DNA of 64,000 nucleotides, taken from assembly GCF_030817475.1 (NCBI RefSeq), contig NZ_JAUSZJ010000002.1, forward strand, positions 2,383,501 through 2,447,500, given 5' to 3'. Positions within the stretch are counted from its first letter, which is position 1; the number at the start of each line of letters is the position of its first letter. The notes beneath the pieces were generated by a model. It had not been told where the DNA came from. It worked only from the letters and a program-made list of their open reading frames with translations, and searched no databases. A program made the translations under genes and the position numbers. Positions 1 through 9,600 of the stretch are shown in pieces. The DNA comes from Streptomyces sp. V2I9. Lineage in GTDB: Bacteria > Actinomycetota > Actinomycetes > Streptomycetales > Streptomycetaceae.

Positions 1-194
1 AGGCGGCGTCCGGCAATGGGCGTTTTATGGTGGATCGACCACCGGAACGAAACGGGGCGTGCCGGACCTTGTCCGGCGGGCCGCGCCGAAACCGCCGCGA
101 GCTGGCACAGTGGTGGGGGGAACGGTCGCGTTCCCGTGAGCGTTGTGCGGAGAGAGACCAGGAACGGTTCCGCCGCGCGGGAGGAGGAGTGCGC

Positions 195-395
195 ATGACC
201 TATGACCGACTGGTGTGCGCGAACTGCGCGTCCCCCGTCAGCGAGGGCCGCTGCCGCGTCTGCCGTGCCGTCCGGCAGCAGATGCTGGAGGAGCAGGACC
301 AGGGTCCGCTGGCCGGGATGAGCCCGGCGATGCTGATCGCCCTGATGGTGGTGCTGCTGACGGCGCTCGCGCTGCTGGCCCACCAGGCCGCCTGA
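195..395 (+). CDS. Small zinc-ribbon, single-pass membrane protein (66 aa)
   Basis: A 66-residue protein. Two CxxC pairs near the N-terminus (CANC at about residues 8-11 and CRVC at about 21-24) look like a small treble-clef or zinc-ribbon metal site. One hydrophobic helix fills the C-terminus (about residues 45-64), so it is probably tail-anchored with the metal site in the cytoplasm. The ATG was chosen because a purine-rich GAGGAGG lies just upstream; an in-frame extension to position 27 has poor composition. It ends before a strong terminator. I do not recognise a named family; function is unknown, possibly a small membrane adaptor. Confidence 0.7.
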   Translation: MTYDRLVCANCASPVSEGRCRVCRAVRQQMLEEQDQGPLAGMSPAMLIALMVVLLTALALLAHQAA

Positions 396-516
396 TCCGG
401 CCCGCACGGCACGTTCCTCCTCGGACCGCCGGCGGCCCGCCCCTGTCTAGTGCCCGCGGAACGTCGAGCGCCCGCGGAACGACGCGTACGTCCGTCTGAG
501 CGGTCCGGGCGCACGA

Positions 517-554
517 AAGGGTCCGGGAGGCTTGGTATGCCCTCCCGGACCCTT
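517..554. terminator. Bidirectional intrinsic terminator
   Basis: A perfect 14-bp inverted repeat (arms 517-530 and 541-554, loop of 10) sits between two convergent genes. The minus side runs into A/T-poor sequence, as is usual in Streptomyces, so termination would rely on the stem. Confidence 0.8.
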
Positions 555-634
555 CTTCATGCTGTTCCGTACCGTGTACGGGCCTCGCTCGGACCCGCTA
601 CACGTCGGTACGGTCCACCGCGGTCCGCTCGGAC

Positions 635-1570
635 CTAGGCGACCGTGCGACCGCCGCCGACCAGACGCGGCAGGATACGGAAGCCGATGCCGCCCGCGAT
701 CATCGTCGCGGCGCCGATGACCAGGAAGGTCGTCTCGGCCGCACCGGTCTCGGCGAGCTCTTCCTTGCCCTTGCTCTGCTCGACCGGCTTGTTGCCGACG
801 CTGTCGGTGTCGGTGTTGTCGACGCACTCGACGCCGTCGAGGTCGACGGTGCAGCCGGCGTCGTCGCCACCGGTGGCGGAGCCGCCGCCGGTCGCGCTGG
901 AGCCACCCTGGTCGCCGCCACCGACGCTGGAGCCGCCCTGGTCGCCGCCACCGATGTCGCCGCCACCCTGGTCGCCGCCACCCTGGTCGCCGCCACCCTG
1001 GTCGCCACCGCCCTGGTCGCCACCGCCCTGGTCGCCACCGCCCTGGTCGCCACCGCCCTGGTCGCCACCGCCCTGGTCGCCACCGCCCTGGTCGCCACCG
1101 CCCTGGTCGCCACCGCCCTGGTCGCCACCGCCCTGGTCGCCACCGCCCTGGTCGCCACCGCCCTGGTCGCCACCGCCCTGGTCGCCACCGCCCTGGTCGC
1201 CACCACCCTGGTCGCCACCACCCTGGTCGCCACCACCCTGGTCGCCACCACCCTGGTCGCCACCACCCTGGTCGCCACCACCCTGGTCGCCACCACCCTG
1301 GTCGCCACCACCCTGGTCGCCACCACCCTGGTCGCCACCACCCTGGTCGCCACCGCCGACGTCAGCGCCGCCGATCGGGTTGTCGTTGCCCTCGGAGGCT
1401 CCGCTGTCGTCCCCGCCCAGCACGTCCGCCTGGACCTCGACGTCGACGACACCGGTGTCCACACCGATGCCGACCGCCTGCGCCGCGCCGGCCGCGGTCA
1501 GCGAGGCGCCCGCGGCGATGACCGCGCCAGCGGCGATCCGCGCGACGCGCACACGCGTCTTCTTCGTCAT
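635..1570 (-). CDS. LAETG-anchored surface protein with GGGDQ repeat stalk
   Basis: A 311-aa exported wall protein. Residues 1-32 form a signal peptide (basic start, hydrophobic core, AQA cleavage site). A short acidic segment follows. Residues about 74-203 are 26 uninterrupted copies of GGGDQ, then a few degenerate Gly/Ser-rich copies. A short region with two cysteines (CTVDLDGVEC) precedes the sorting signal LAETG (272-276), a hydrophobic helix and a basic tail. LAxTG is the form recognised by class E sortases of Streptomyces. The Gly/Asp/Gln stalk is probably flexible and hydrophilic and spans the wall. No recognisable binding or enzymatic domain is seen. No sortase gene is in the window. 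The role is unknown; a spore- or aerial-surface function is inference only. Confidence 0.85.
   Translation of the reverse strand: MTKKTRVRVARIAAGAVIAAGASLTAAGAAQAVGIGVDTGVVDVEVQADVLGGDDSGASEGNDNPIGGADVGGGDQGGGDQGGGDQGGGDQGGGDQGGGDQGGGDQGGGDQGGGDQGGGDQGGGDQGGGDQGGGDQGGGDQGGGDQGGGDQGGGDQGGGDQGGGDQGGGDQGGGDQGGGDQGGGDQGGGDQGGGDQGGGDQGGGDIGGGDQGGSSVGGGDQGGSSATGGGSATGGDDAGCTVDLDGVECVDNTDTDSVGNKPVEQSKGKEELAETGAAETTFLVIGAATMIAGGIGFRILPRLVGGGRTVA
961..1350. repeat. 26-copy 15-bp tandem repeat coding GGGDQ
   Basis: Each 15-bp unit encodes one GGGDQ on the minus strand. The copies fall into three synonymous blocks: 3 copies with cgccacc, then 13 with caccgcc, then 10 with caccacc in plus-strand order. 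Within a block the copies are identical. The number of copies therefore probably changes by slippage or unequal exchange while keeping frame. Confidence 0.95.
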
Positions 1571-1898
1571 GTGTTGCTACCCCCAGTAGCTGAATCTCGT
1601 CATGGAGCAGCGGTACGCGGGCCGCGGGGCCTGTGGGGCATCGCTCTCGGCAAGGCCACGTCGCACCGTGGTCACCCCGCCGCCCCCCTGGTTCGCACCC
1701 GTCCCGGACATACGCATGCTGCTCTAGCACCCTGGCCAGAGTTAAGGACTACGTCAAGGCCGTTCCGTGCACTAGGCGGCGATATGAGAGGTGTTGACGG
1801 CTATTCGGAAGCGGGACTGTGACGTACCGGGCACAGATGCCCCCGACGCGGAAAGGCCCGGACAGTCCTGTCCGGGCCCAACCTCCGTAGCGCTGAGG
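1571..1898. other. Intergenic region upstream of the LAETG gene, downstream of prfB
   Basis: No gene is supported here. It holds the prfB terminator (1855-1878) and, on the minus strand, the 5' region of the LAETG gene. A TTGACG hexamer occurs on the minus strand near 1748-1753, but I see no well-spaced -10 partner, so no promoter is called. Confidence 0.6.
1855..1878 (-). terminator. Intrinsic terminator of prfB
   Basis: A 10-bp perfect GC-rich stem (1855-1864 with 1869-1878) and a 4-nt loop lie 21 bp past the prfB stop codon. Confidence 0.75.
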
Positions 1899-3005
1899 CT
1901 ACTTCTCGCTCTGCTTGCGCCAGCGGATGCCGGCCTCGACGAAGCCGTCGATCTCACCGTTGAAGACCGCTTCGGGGTTGCCCATCTCGAACTCCGTACG
2001 CAGGTCCTTGACCATCTGGTACGGGTGGAGGACGTACGAACGCATCTGGTTGCCCCAGGAGTTGCCGCCGTCGCCCTTGAGCGCGTTCATCTTGGCCCGC
2101 TCCTCCTGGCGGCGGCGCTCGAGGAGCTTCGCCTGGAGGACGTTCATCGCGGACGCCTTGTTCTGGATCTGCGAGCGCTCGTTCTGGCAGGAGACGACGA
2201 TGCCGGTGGGCAGGTGGGTCAGACGCACCGCGGAGTCCGTGGTGTTGACGCCCTGTCCGCCGGGGCCCGAGGAGCGGTAGACGTCCACGCGCAGCTCGGA
2301 CTCGTCGACCTCGACGTGGTCGGTCTGCTCGACGACCGGCAGCACCTCGACGCCCGCGAACGACGTCTGGCGGCGGCCCTGGTTGTCGAAGGGCGAGATG
2401 CGCACCAGGCGGTGGGTGCCCTGCTCGACGGAGAGGGTGCCGTAGGCGTACGGGACCTGGACGGCGAAGGTGGTCGACTTGATGCCGGCCTCTTCGGCGT
2501 ACGCGGTCTCGTAGACCTCGGTCTTGTAGTTGTGCCGCTCGGCCCAGCGGAGGTACATGCGCTGGAGCTTCTCCGCGAAGTCGGCGGCGTCGACGCCACC
2601 GGCCTCGGCGCGGACGGTCACCAGGGCCTCGCGCGCGTCGTACTCGCCGGAGAGGAGCGTGCGGACCTCCATCTCGTCCAGCGCCTTCTTCACCGACACC
2701 AGCTCGGCCTCGGCCTCCGCCCGGGCGTCGGCGTCGCCTTCGTCCTCGGCGAGCTCGAAGAGGACGGCGAGGTCGTCGATGCGGCCGCGCAGCGCCTCGG
2801 CCTTGCGGACCTCGGCCTGGAGGTGCGAAAGCTTGCTGGTGATCTTCTGGGCCGCCTCCGGGTCGTCCCAGAGGGACGGCGCCGCAGCCTGCTCCTCGAG
2901 CGCGGCGACTTCCGCCCTCAGCGCATCCAGGTCCAGGACGGCCTCGATCGACCCCATGGTCGAGGAGAGGGACTTCAGCTCTTCGGAAATATCGACGACT
3001 GCCAC
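1899..3005 (-). CDS. prfB: Peptide chain release factor 2
   Basis: Class I release factor that ends translation at UGA and UAA. The 368-aa length matches the family. The N-terminal coiled-coil domain is followed by the SPF stop-codon recognition tripeptide at about residue 204 and the peptidyl-tRNA hydrolysis GGQ motif at about 248 (context [10 protein letters not shown]). The frame is continuous from a GTG start, so the in-frame UGA and +1 programmed frameshift known from enterobacterial prfB are absent. It lies about 80 bp from pkaB on the same strand and may be cotranscribed. Confidence 0.97.
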   Translation of the reverse strand: MAVVDISEELKSLSSTMGSIEAVLDLDALRAEVAALEEQAAAPSLWDDPEAAQKITSKLSHLQAEVRKAEALRGRIDDLAVLFELAEDEGDADARAEAEAELVSVKKALDEMEVRTLLSGEYDAREALVTVRAEAGGVDAADFAEKLQRMYLRWAERHNYKTEVYETAYAEEAGIKSTTFAVQVPYAYGTLSVEQGTHRLVRISPFDNQGRRQTSFAGVEVLPVVEQTDHVEVDESELRVDVYRSSGPGGQGVNTTDSAVRLTHLPTGIVVSCQNERSQIQNKASAMNVLQAKLLERRRQEERAKMNALKGDGGNSWGNQMRSYVLHPYQMVKDLRTEFEMGNPEAVFNGEIDGFVEAGIRWRKQSEK

Positions 3006-3086
3006 GGGTCCAGCGTAACGGCTGGACGGGTGAAGCTCGCCCTCCCCCGAGAACGGGCCGGAAACCGGCCCGCGGAAGCGGGGCGG

Positions 3087-4334
3087 TCAGGGGGTGGCCG
3101 GGGCCGAGTTCTCGCTGTCCCCGGGCGTGGGGCCGCCGTCGCCGCCGCCGGTCGCCAGCCAGCCGCCGACCGCGATCGCGGCACAGAGGGCGACGGCCGA
3201 GGCACCGAGGGTGATGCGGCGCTTGCGGACCGCGGCCGCCTTGTTGCGGGCGGAGCCGGGCCGGGGCTTTCCCGGGGACCGGGGGGCGCGGGCCGTGCCG
3301 AGCGGTCCGCCCGCGAGCTCGTCCGGGGCCGGGACGCGCATGCTCGTGTGGGTGTCGCGGTTGGAGTCGGGAGCGGAGCCGGGCACCAGCGGGACCGCGC
3401 CGCGGCGGCGGGGTTCCTCGGCGGCCGGGGTGTACTGCTGCTCGTCGTAGGAGTCCGGCTCGTGTTCGCTCTCCTCGGGGCCGGGCTCGTCCACCTCCAG
3501 CGGGGGTATCCCGGCCAGCAGGGGCAGCAGGTCGCGCAGCCGTACGGCCAGTTCCGAGGCGCGCAGCCGGGAGGCGGGGGCCTTGGCCAGGCACTGGACC
3601 AGGAGTTGCCACAGCTCCTCGGGGATGCCGGGGAGCGGGACGACGGTCTCGGTGACGTGGCGGCGCAGCACCGCGCCGGGGTGGCCGCCGCCGAAGGGTG
3701 TGAACCCGGCGAGCAGCTCGTACAGCACGGTGGCCAGGGCGTAGATGTCGACGGCGGCGCGCGGCGGGAGGCCCTCGACGATCTCGGGGGCCAGGTAGTC
3801 CGGTGTGCCGATGATCTTCGTGGCCTTGGTGCGGCGCGGGGTGTCGATCAGCTTGGCGACGCCGAAGTCGGTGAGCAGGGCGGGGTGGGCGCCGCCGGGA
3901 CCGAGCGGGCCTTCCATGTCGAGCAGGATGTTCTCCGGCTTGACGTCCCGGTGGACGATCTGGGCCTTGTGCGCGGCGGCCAGGCCGTCGGCGACGTCCG
4001 CGACGATCGCTACGGCGGCCTCGGGGGCGAGCCGGCGCTCGCGGTCGAGGCGGGTGCGCAGGTCGGTGCCGCGTACGAGGGTCATGACCAGGGCCAGGTC
4101 GTTGCCGTCGACGACGAGGTCCCGGACGGCGACCACGTGCGGGTGGTCGAGTCCGAGCAGGGCTGTGCGCTCCTGCACGAAGCGGCCCACGAGCTCCTGG
4201 TCGGACGCGAGGTCCTCACGCAGCAGCTTGATGGCGACCGGGCCGTCGGGCCCCTCGCCGAGCCATACCGTGCCGGCGCTGCCGCGCCCCAGGATCTGGT
4301 GGGCCGTGTACCGGCTGCCGATATTCCGTGCCAC
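3087..4334 (-). CDS. pkaB: Transmembrane Ser/Thr protein kinase PkaB
   Basis: Hanks-type kinase, 415 aa, close in length to the PkaB described next to PkaA in Streptomyces coelicolor. The N-terminal catalytic domain shows the glycine loop GRGSAGTV, Lys36 in VAIK, HRDVKPEN (from 128) and DFG (156-158), and ends near residue 265. An acidic and Pro-rich juxtamembrane linker and one membrane helix near residues 373-395 follow. Only about 20 residues lie outside, so there is no PASTA or other sensor domain. The GTG start was chosen because GAGGGAG sits 6-8 nt upstream; the longer open frame antisense to its neighbour is not credible. Substrates are unknown. Confidence 0.93.
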   Translation of the reverse strand: MARNIGSRYTAHQILGRGSAGTVWLGEGPDGPVAIKLLREDLASDQELVGRFVQERTALLGLDHPHVVAVRDLVVDGNDLALVMTLVRGTDLRTRLDRERRLAPEAAVAIVADVADGLAAAHKAQIVHRDVKPENILLDMEGPLGPGGAHPALLTDFGVAKLIDTPRRTKATKIIGTPDYLAPEIVEGLPPRAAVDIYALATVLYELLAGFTPFGGGHPGAVLRRHVTETVVPLPGIPEELWQLLVQCLAKAPASRLRASELAVRLRDLLPLLAGIPPLEVDEPGPEESEHEPDSYDEQQYTPAAEEPRRRGAVPLVPGSAPDSNRDTHTSMRVPAPDELAGGPLGTARAPRSPGKPRPGSARNKAAAVRKRRITLGASAVALCAAIAVGGWLATGGGDGGPTPGDSENSAPATP

Positions 4335-4531
4335 GACTGCTCCCTCAGCGGCTGGCGGTGGACCCCCGGTCGACAAAGTTACGCGGCGTTCGGGGTGTCG
4401 CACGCCCAGGATGGCACCGACCTCGGCTTCTCCGGGCGGAATGGGCCCGGAGAAGTCGACAAAGGGACAGTGTGACGGGTCGGGGCCCGCCCGATCGGTG
4501 ACGGGGCGGGTCCCTGGCGATCGGTGGCGGG

Positions 4532-6202
4532 TCAGGCCCCGCCGGAGCCTCCGGTGCTGTCGTTGAGCTTCGAGATCCAGTCGGTGACCGTGCCGATCGC
4601 GTCGCCGATGGTTTCCCAGTAGCCCTTGCCCTGGGCCACCCAGTCCTGGAGGGCCAGGTCCCAGACGAGCCAGCCGGCGATGGTCAGGAGCACCACGGTG
4701 AACAGGCAGCCCTTGAGGCAGCCGAGGCCGGGGATGCGCATCGGGTTGGCGCTGCGCTGCCGCGGCGGGCGCGGCTCGCGCCGCGGGCGCGGGGCGGGAG
4801 GCTGCGGCTGCTGGGGCTGCGGTGCGTACTGCTGCTGGGGCTGGGGCGGCTGCTGGTAGCGCTGCGGCTGGGGCTGCTGTTGCTGCCGCTGCGGCGGGTA
4901 CTGCTGGGGCTGCGGCGGCGGCTGGCGGCGCTGGGGCGGCTGCTGCTGGTGCTGCTGCGGCGGCTGCTGGCGCTGGGGGCGGCGGCGCAGCGGGTCCTGG
5001 CTCGGGTCCAGGTACTGCACCTGGGTCTGCTCGTTGCGGTCGCGGGCCGCCTGGAGCTGCGACTGCCAGGGGTGCGGGCCGTCCGGCTGCGGCGGCCCGT
5101 CGGGGCGCTGGGGCACGGGCGGCATGACGGCGGTCGGGTCGGCGCCGGGCCCCCGGCCGGGTCCGCCCTGGCCGCCGGGTCCGGTCTGCGGGAGCACGCT
5201 GGTGGCCGCGGACGGGTCGAAGGAGCCCGCGTTGCTCGGCAGCACCTGCGTGGGGTCGGCCGCGCCCGGAGTGTCCGGTACGGCGGTGGGGGCCGGGTCG
5301 GGGGCGAGCAGGGCGCCGACGCCGTCGGCGGCGGCGATCTGCGCGGAGTTGGCGTGGACGCCGATACCGGCGGCGACCGTCCGCAGACCGCGGGCCAGGT
5401 TCTCGGCGCTGGGCCGCCGGTCGGGGTCCTTGCTCAGGCAGCGCTCGATGACCGTCCACAGCGGCGCGGGGACGGTGGAGGGACGGCGTGGCTCCTCGCT
5501 GAGATGCCGGTGCAGGACCTCCAGGGCGGTGCCCCCGGCGAACGGCGGACGACCGGTGACCAGCTCGTACAGCAGGATGCCGGCGCCGTAGACGTCGACG
5601 GCGGAGGTCTGCGGGCGGCCCTCGGCGGACTCCGGCGCCACATAGGCGGGCGTGCCGACGAACTCGTGGGTCCGGGTCAGGCCCGGGGAGTCGGCCAGCC
5701 GCGCGATGCCGAAGTCGGTGAGCATCGGGGTCATGCCGCCGTCGCGCTCGTCGAGCAGCACGTTGGCCGGCTTCAGGTCGCGGTGGACGACGCCGTCGGC
5801 GTGGCTGGCGGCGAGCGCGTCCGCGATCTGCGCGGTGAGCAGGGCGGCGGCGACCGGGGTGAGCGGGCCGTTCTCCCGGAGGTAGCGGTGCAGGTCGGGG
5901 CCGTCGATCAGGTCCATCACCAGGGCGAGGAGATCGCCCTCGACGACGAGGTCGCGGGTGCGCACGATATTGGGATGGGTGAGCCGCAGCAGGACGGACC
6001 GCTCCCGCAGGAACCGCATCACGACGTCGGCGTCGTTGGCCAGTTCCTCCTTGAGGACCTTGATGGCCACGGTCTCGCCGGGCTGACCCGCGACGGCTGC
6101 CTCGGCGCCCGCGGTCTCCCGCTGGCGGGCTCGCCAGACGGTGCCCGTGGCGCCGCGTCCGAGCGGCTCCTCGAGCAGGTACTTGCTGCCTACCGGCCGC
6201 AC
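4532..6202 (-). CDS. pkaA: Transmembrane Ser/Thr protein kinase PkaA
   Basis: Hanks-type kinase, 556 aa. The catalytic domain fills residues 8-290 with GRGATGTV, Lys48, HRDLKPAN (from 140) and DFG (163-165). A long low-complexity linker very rich in Gln, Pro and Arg (about 370-485) leads to one membrane helix (about 498-518) and a 38-residue outer tail. It precedes pkaB in the same direction with a 197-bp gap, matching the known pkaA-pkaB order. The GTG start has GGAG 8 nt upstream; a GTG at 6265 would add 21 residues. The repetitive linker resembles a phosphorylatable or protein-binding tether. Its FHA-bearing divergent neighbour is a candidate partner, which is inference. Confidence 0.92.
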   Translation of the reverse strand: MRPVGSKYLLEEPLGRGATGTVWRARQRETAGAEAAVAGQPGETVAIKVLKEELANDADVVMRFLRERSVLLRLTHPNIVRTRDLVVEGDLLALVMDLIDGPDLHRYLRENGPLTPVAAALLTAQIADALAASHADGVVHRDLKPANVLLDERDGGMTPMLTDFGIARLADSPGLTRTHEFVGTPAYVAPESAEGRPQTSAVDVYGAGILLYELVTGRPPFAGGTALEVLHRHLSEEPRRPSTVPAPLWTVIERCLSKDPDRRPSAENLARGLRTVAAGIGVHANSAQIAAADGVGALLAPDPAPTAVPDTPGAADPTQVLPSNAGSFDPSAATSVLPQTGPGGQGGPGRGPGADPTAVMPPVPQRPDGPPQPDGPHPWQSQLQAARDRNEQTQVQYLDPSQDPLRRRPQRQQPPQQHQQQPPQRRQPPPQPQQYPPQRQQQQPQPQRYQQPPQPQQQYAPQPQQPQPPAPRPRREPRPPRQRSANPMRIPGLGCLKGCLFTVVLLTIAGWLVWDLALQDWVAQGKGYWETIGDAIGTVTDWISKLNDSTGGSGGA

Positions 6203-6674
6203 GTCATGCGCTCCCTGCTGATCGTGGTGCTCGCGGCCCACCGGGGCCCGAATGTTCCGGCCCACTGTAATGCCGCCGAACGGGGCGCAGGAGGCTCACG
6301 TTTCGAGGGAAGACGCGGGGACCGGACCGAAGGTTGCCGCACGGGTGGTTGAGGATCGACCGACGGTTCGATCATGCGTGCGGATTCCCGTCCGGCATAC
6401 GGCCACTACCCGCCCGAGAGCACCTTCGAGCGGCGGAATCCGGACGCGAGCGGGCACTTTTGCGCCCACAGCCGACCATTCAAGATCATGTGAAGGTGAC
6501 CGCCGGGGCGTGTTGTCAGCGGCAGGTGCGAGGATGCCTCCAGCACGGATCTGCGGATGCGGAGTCCCGCGGTCCGTGACGACCTGTACGGACGACGTGT
6601 CCGTGCCGGGTGGGGGGAATCACAGGGCGTTTCCCCTGCCGGGCACCCTCGCGCAGAAGGGACCGCTGACGGCG
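6203..6674. other. Divergent intergenic region pkaA / FHA ATPase
   Basis: About 470 bp between divergent genes. It must hold the promoters of both. I see no credible small gene, no long inverted repeat and no hexamer pair good enough to call. Confidence 0.6.
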
Positions 6675-9600
6675 ATGCAGATCCGGCTGACCGTCCTCGC
6701 GCCGCGCAGCGGCCAGACCCCGGCGCGCACCTGCGACGTGCTCGTCACCGCCCCCGCCGGGACGGCGCTGGCCGCCGTCGCCTCGCAGCTGGCCGCCGCC
6801 GTGTCGGGGCCGGAGAGCTCCCAGGGCGGCGGGGCCGTCGTGCTCTTCGCCGGGCGGGAGCGGCTGGACGGGCACCGCATCGCGCTGGGCGAACCCCCTC
6901 TGGTGGACGGCGCGGTCCTCTCGCTCCAGGTCCCCGGCGACGACGAGGCGACGGACGACCCGGTCCCGGCCCAGCTCCACGTGGTGGCGGGGCCGGACGC
7001 GGGCGGCGTCCACCTGCTGCACGGCGGGCAGATCCGGATCGGCCGCTCGGCCGACGCGGACGTCCCCCTCGACGACCCGGACGTCTCCCGGCTGCACTGC
7101 GCGGTGACGGTCTCGGACGACGGCCGGGTCTCGGTCGCCGACCTCGGCTCGACCAACGGCACCTCGCTGGACGGCGTCGAGGTGCGCGAGCGGCCGGTCC
7201 GCCTCGCCCCCGGCGCCCTGCTGCGGCTCGGCGAATCCGCCCTCCGGCTCGCTCCGGGCTCCCGTCCGCCGAGGCTGACGACCGCCCCGGACGGCGAGGG
7301 GCACCTGCGGGTGACCCGCGCCGAGACGGGCCACCCCGCACCGGGCCGCTCCGCCGGTACGCCCCTCGGGCCGGGCGTCCCCGAGCAGGACGGCCCCGCG
7401 TACGGCGCGTCCTCCCCCGGCTCGCCGTCCGCCGCCTCCCCCTTTCCGTCCCCCGGCTCCGCTCTCCCGCCTGCCGCCTCCGCCGCCTCGTCGCCCTCCG
7501 GTTCCGGGGCGTACGACTACGCGGAGTCCTGGCCGGAGCAGGCCGAGGCCGGGCCGGGCGGCGCGTCTCCGGGGCCCGGCACCCATGCGCGGGGCGAGCG
7601 GTTCGCCGGCGCCCCCGCGCCCCGACGCGGCATAGGCGCCTGGGCCAGGCGGCTCACGGGCGGCGCGAAGGGCGAGCAGGCGACGGGCCGGGAGGCGGGC
7701 GCCGACAGGTCCGCCGCACCCGACTCGTACGCCGCCTCCCGCGTCCAGGGCGCTCCTGGCGCGGCCCACGGATCGACGGTGCACGGCTTGGGCGCGGGCT
7801 CCCCCGGCTCTGCGGGCGGCTTCGACGCGGGCTCCCCCGGCTCTCCGGGCGGCTTCGACGATCCCTCCGGCGGCCCGTCGGGGTCCGGGCACCTCGCCTC
7901 CCCGGTCTCTCCCGGCTCCCCCTTCTCCGCCCTGCCGTCCGCCCCCGAGGGCACCTGGCCCGACCCCGCCGCCGTGCTGCTGACGGCGCTCGGCCCCGGC
8001 CCCCGACTCTGGGAGCGCCACCCGGACCACCCGGAGGCCCTGGTGGTCCGGCTCGGCACCACGGACCGGGCCGAGGTGCCCGCCGTGCCGGTGACGGTGG
8101 GGCTGCGGGAGGCCGGTTCGCTCGGGCTCGCCGGTCCGCGCGCCCGGCTGGCCGGTCTGGCCCGTGCGACGGTGGCCCAGCTCGCCGCGCTGCACTCGCC
8201 GTTCGACCTGGAGATCGTCCTCATCAGCACGGACCGCTCCCGCACGCTGGAGGAGCGGCGGCGCGAGTGGTCCTGGCTGGGCTGGCTGCCGCATCTGCGC
8301 CCGACGCACGGCCAGGACTGCCGGCTCCTCCTGGCGTACGAGCGTGAGCAGGCGGAGGCCCGTACGGCGGAGCTGGTACGCCGCCTCGACGAGGGCCCCC
8401 TCGGTCCGGGCTGGCCGCATCTGGACCGGGCCTCCCTGGCCGGGGCCGCCCGCGCCCACACGGGCCCCCACACGGTGGTCGTCCTGGACGGCGACCCCGG
8501 CACGGCGTTCCTGCGCGAGACCACGGCACGGCTGGCCGGGGCGGGGGCGGCGGCCGGCATCCATCTGATCTGCCTGGCCGACACCCCCGCCGCCTCCCCC
8601 ACCTCGCCGGTGGCCGCGACGTACGAGGCGGCCTGCCAGGCGTCCCTGGCGTTCCGGGAGTGCGGGGCCGTCGCCATGCTGAGCGGGGACGTGGCCACGG
8701 CGTTGCGCCTGCTGCGCACGGCGGGCGGGCAGGCCGCGGGACACGGCACGGTGGCCGCGGTGGACGCGGTGTCGGCGGCCTGGGCCGAGCGGTTCGGGCG
8801 GGCCCTGGCACCCCTGCGCGAGGAGGGCTCGGCCGCGCTGGCGGGCCGCCCCACGACAGCGGCTCTGCCGCCGTCGGCCCGGCTGCTGGACGAACTGGGC
8901 CTGGCCCGTGCCACCCCGGCCTCGCTGATGGCCCGCTGGGCGTCCACCGCGGAGGCCCAGCCCGGCGCCACGCCGCCGCGGGCCGTGGCGGCCTCCCCGC
9001 ACCGTTCGGAGCTGGACGGCGCGAGCTCGGGGCGCACCCTCAGCGCGGGTCCGCGCGTCGGCCCCCAGCGGACGGCGGCCTCATCCCCGCACCACGACTC
9101 CGTCCGCACGCCGTACCCACCGCTGGACACCCGCGACTCCGGCCGCACGCCGTACCCACCGCTGGACACCCGCGACTCCGGCCGCACGCCGTACCCACCG
9201 CTGGACACCCGCGACTCGGGCCGCACCCCGTACCCACCACTCGACACCCGCGACTCCGGCCGCACGCCCTACCTCGGCGTTCAGCGTTCCGCGCCGGGGG
9301 CGGGGGCCGGGCAGCGGCGCGGGGCCGACTCCTCCGCCGCCGGGTCCACCGGGGCCCCTGCGGCCGGCCGGCCCGTCCTCGTGCTCGGGGCGGGACCCCG
9401 CGGCCCCCTCAGCGTCGATCTCGCCGACGAGGGCCCGCACCTGCTGATCGAGGGCCCGCCGGGCAGCGGCCGTACCGAGCTGCTCCGGGCCGTCGCCGCC
9501 TCGCTCGCCTCCGCGGCCCGGCCCGACCGGCTCGGCATCCTGCTGGTCGACGGGTCCGGCGGTGAGCAGGGCGACCGGGGCGAGGGTCTGCTCCCCTGTA

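Noticed and set aside
961..1350. Regular short repeats resembling a CRISPR array
   Set aside because: There are no spacers; the 15-bp units are contiguous, in frame and encode GGGDQ.
645..1589. Plus-strand Pro/Trp/Ser repeat protein frame over the GGGDQ gene
   Set aside because: It is the reverse reading of the repeat and has no signal peptide or ribosome-binding site; the minus strand has both signal peptide and LAETG motif.
1791..4475. 894-codon plus-strand open frame opposite prfB and pkaB
   Set aside because: It is antisense to two well-recognised genes and has the composition expected from GC-frame shadows.
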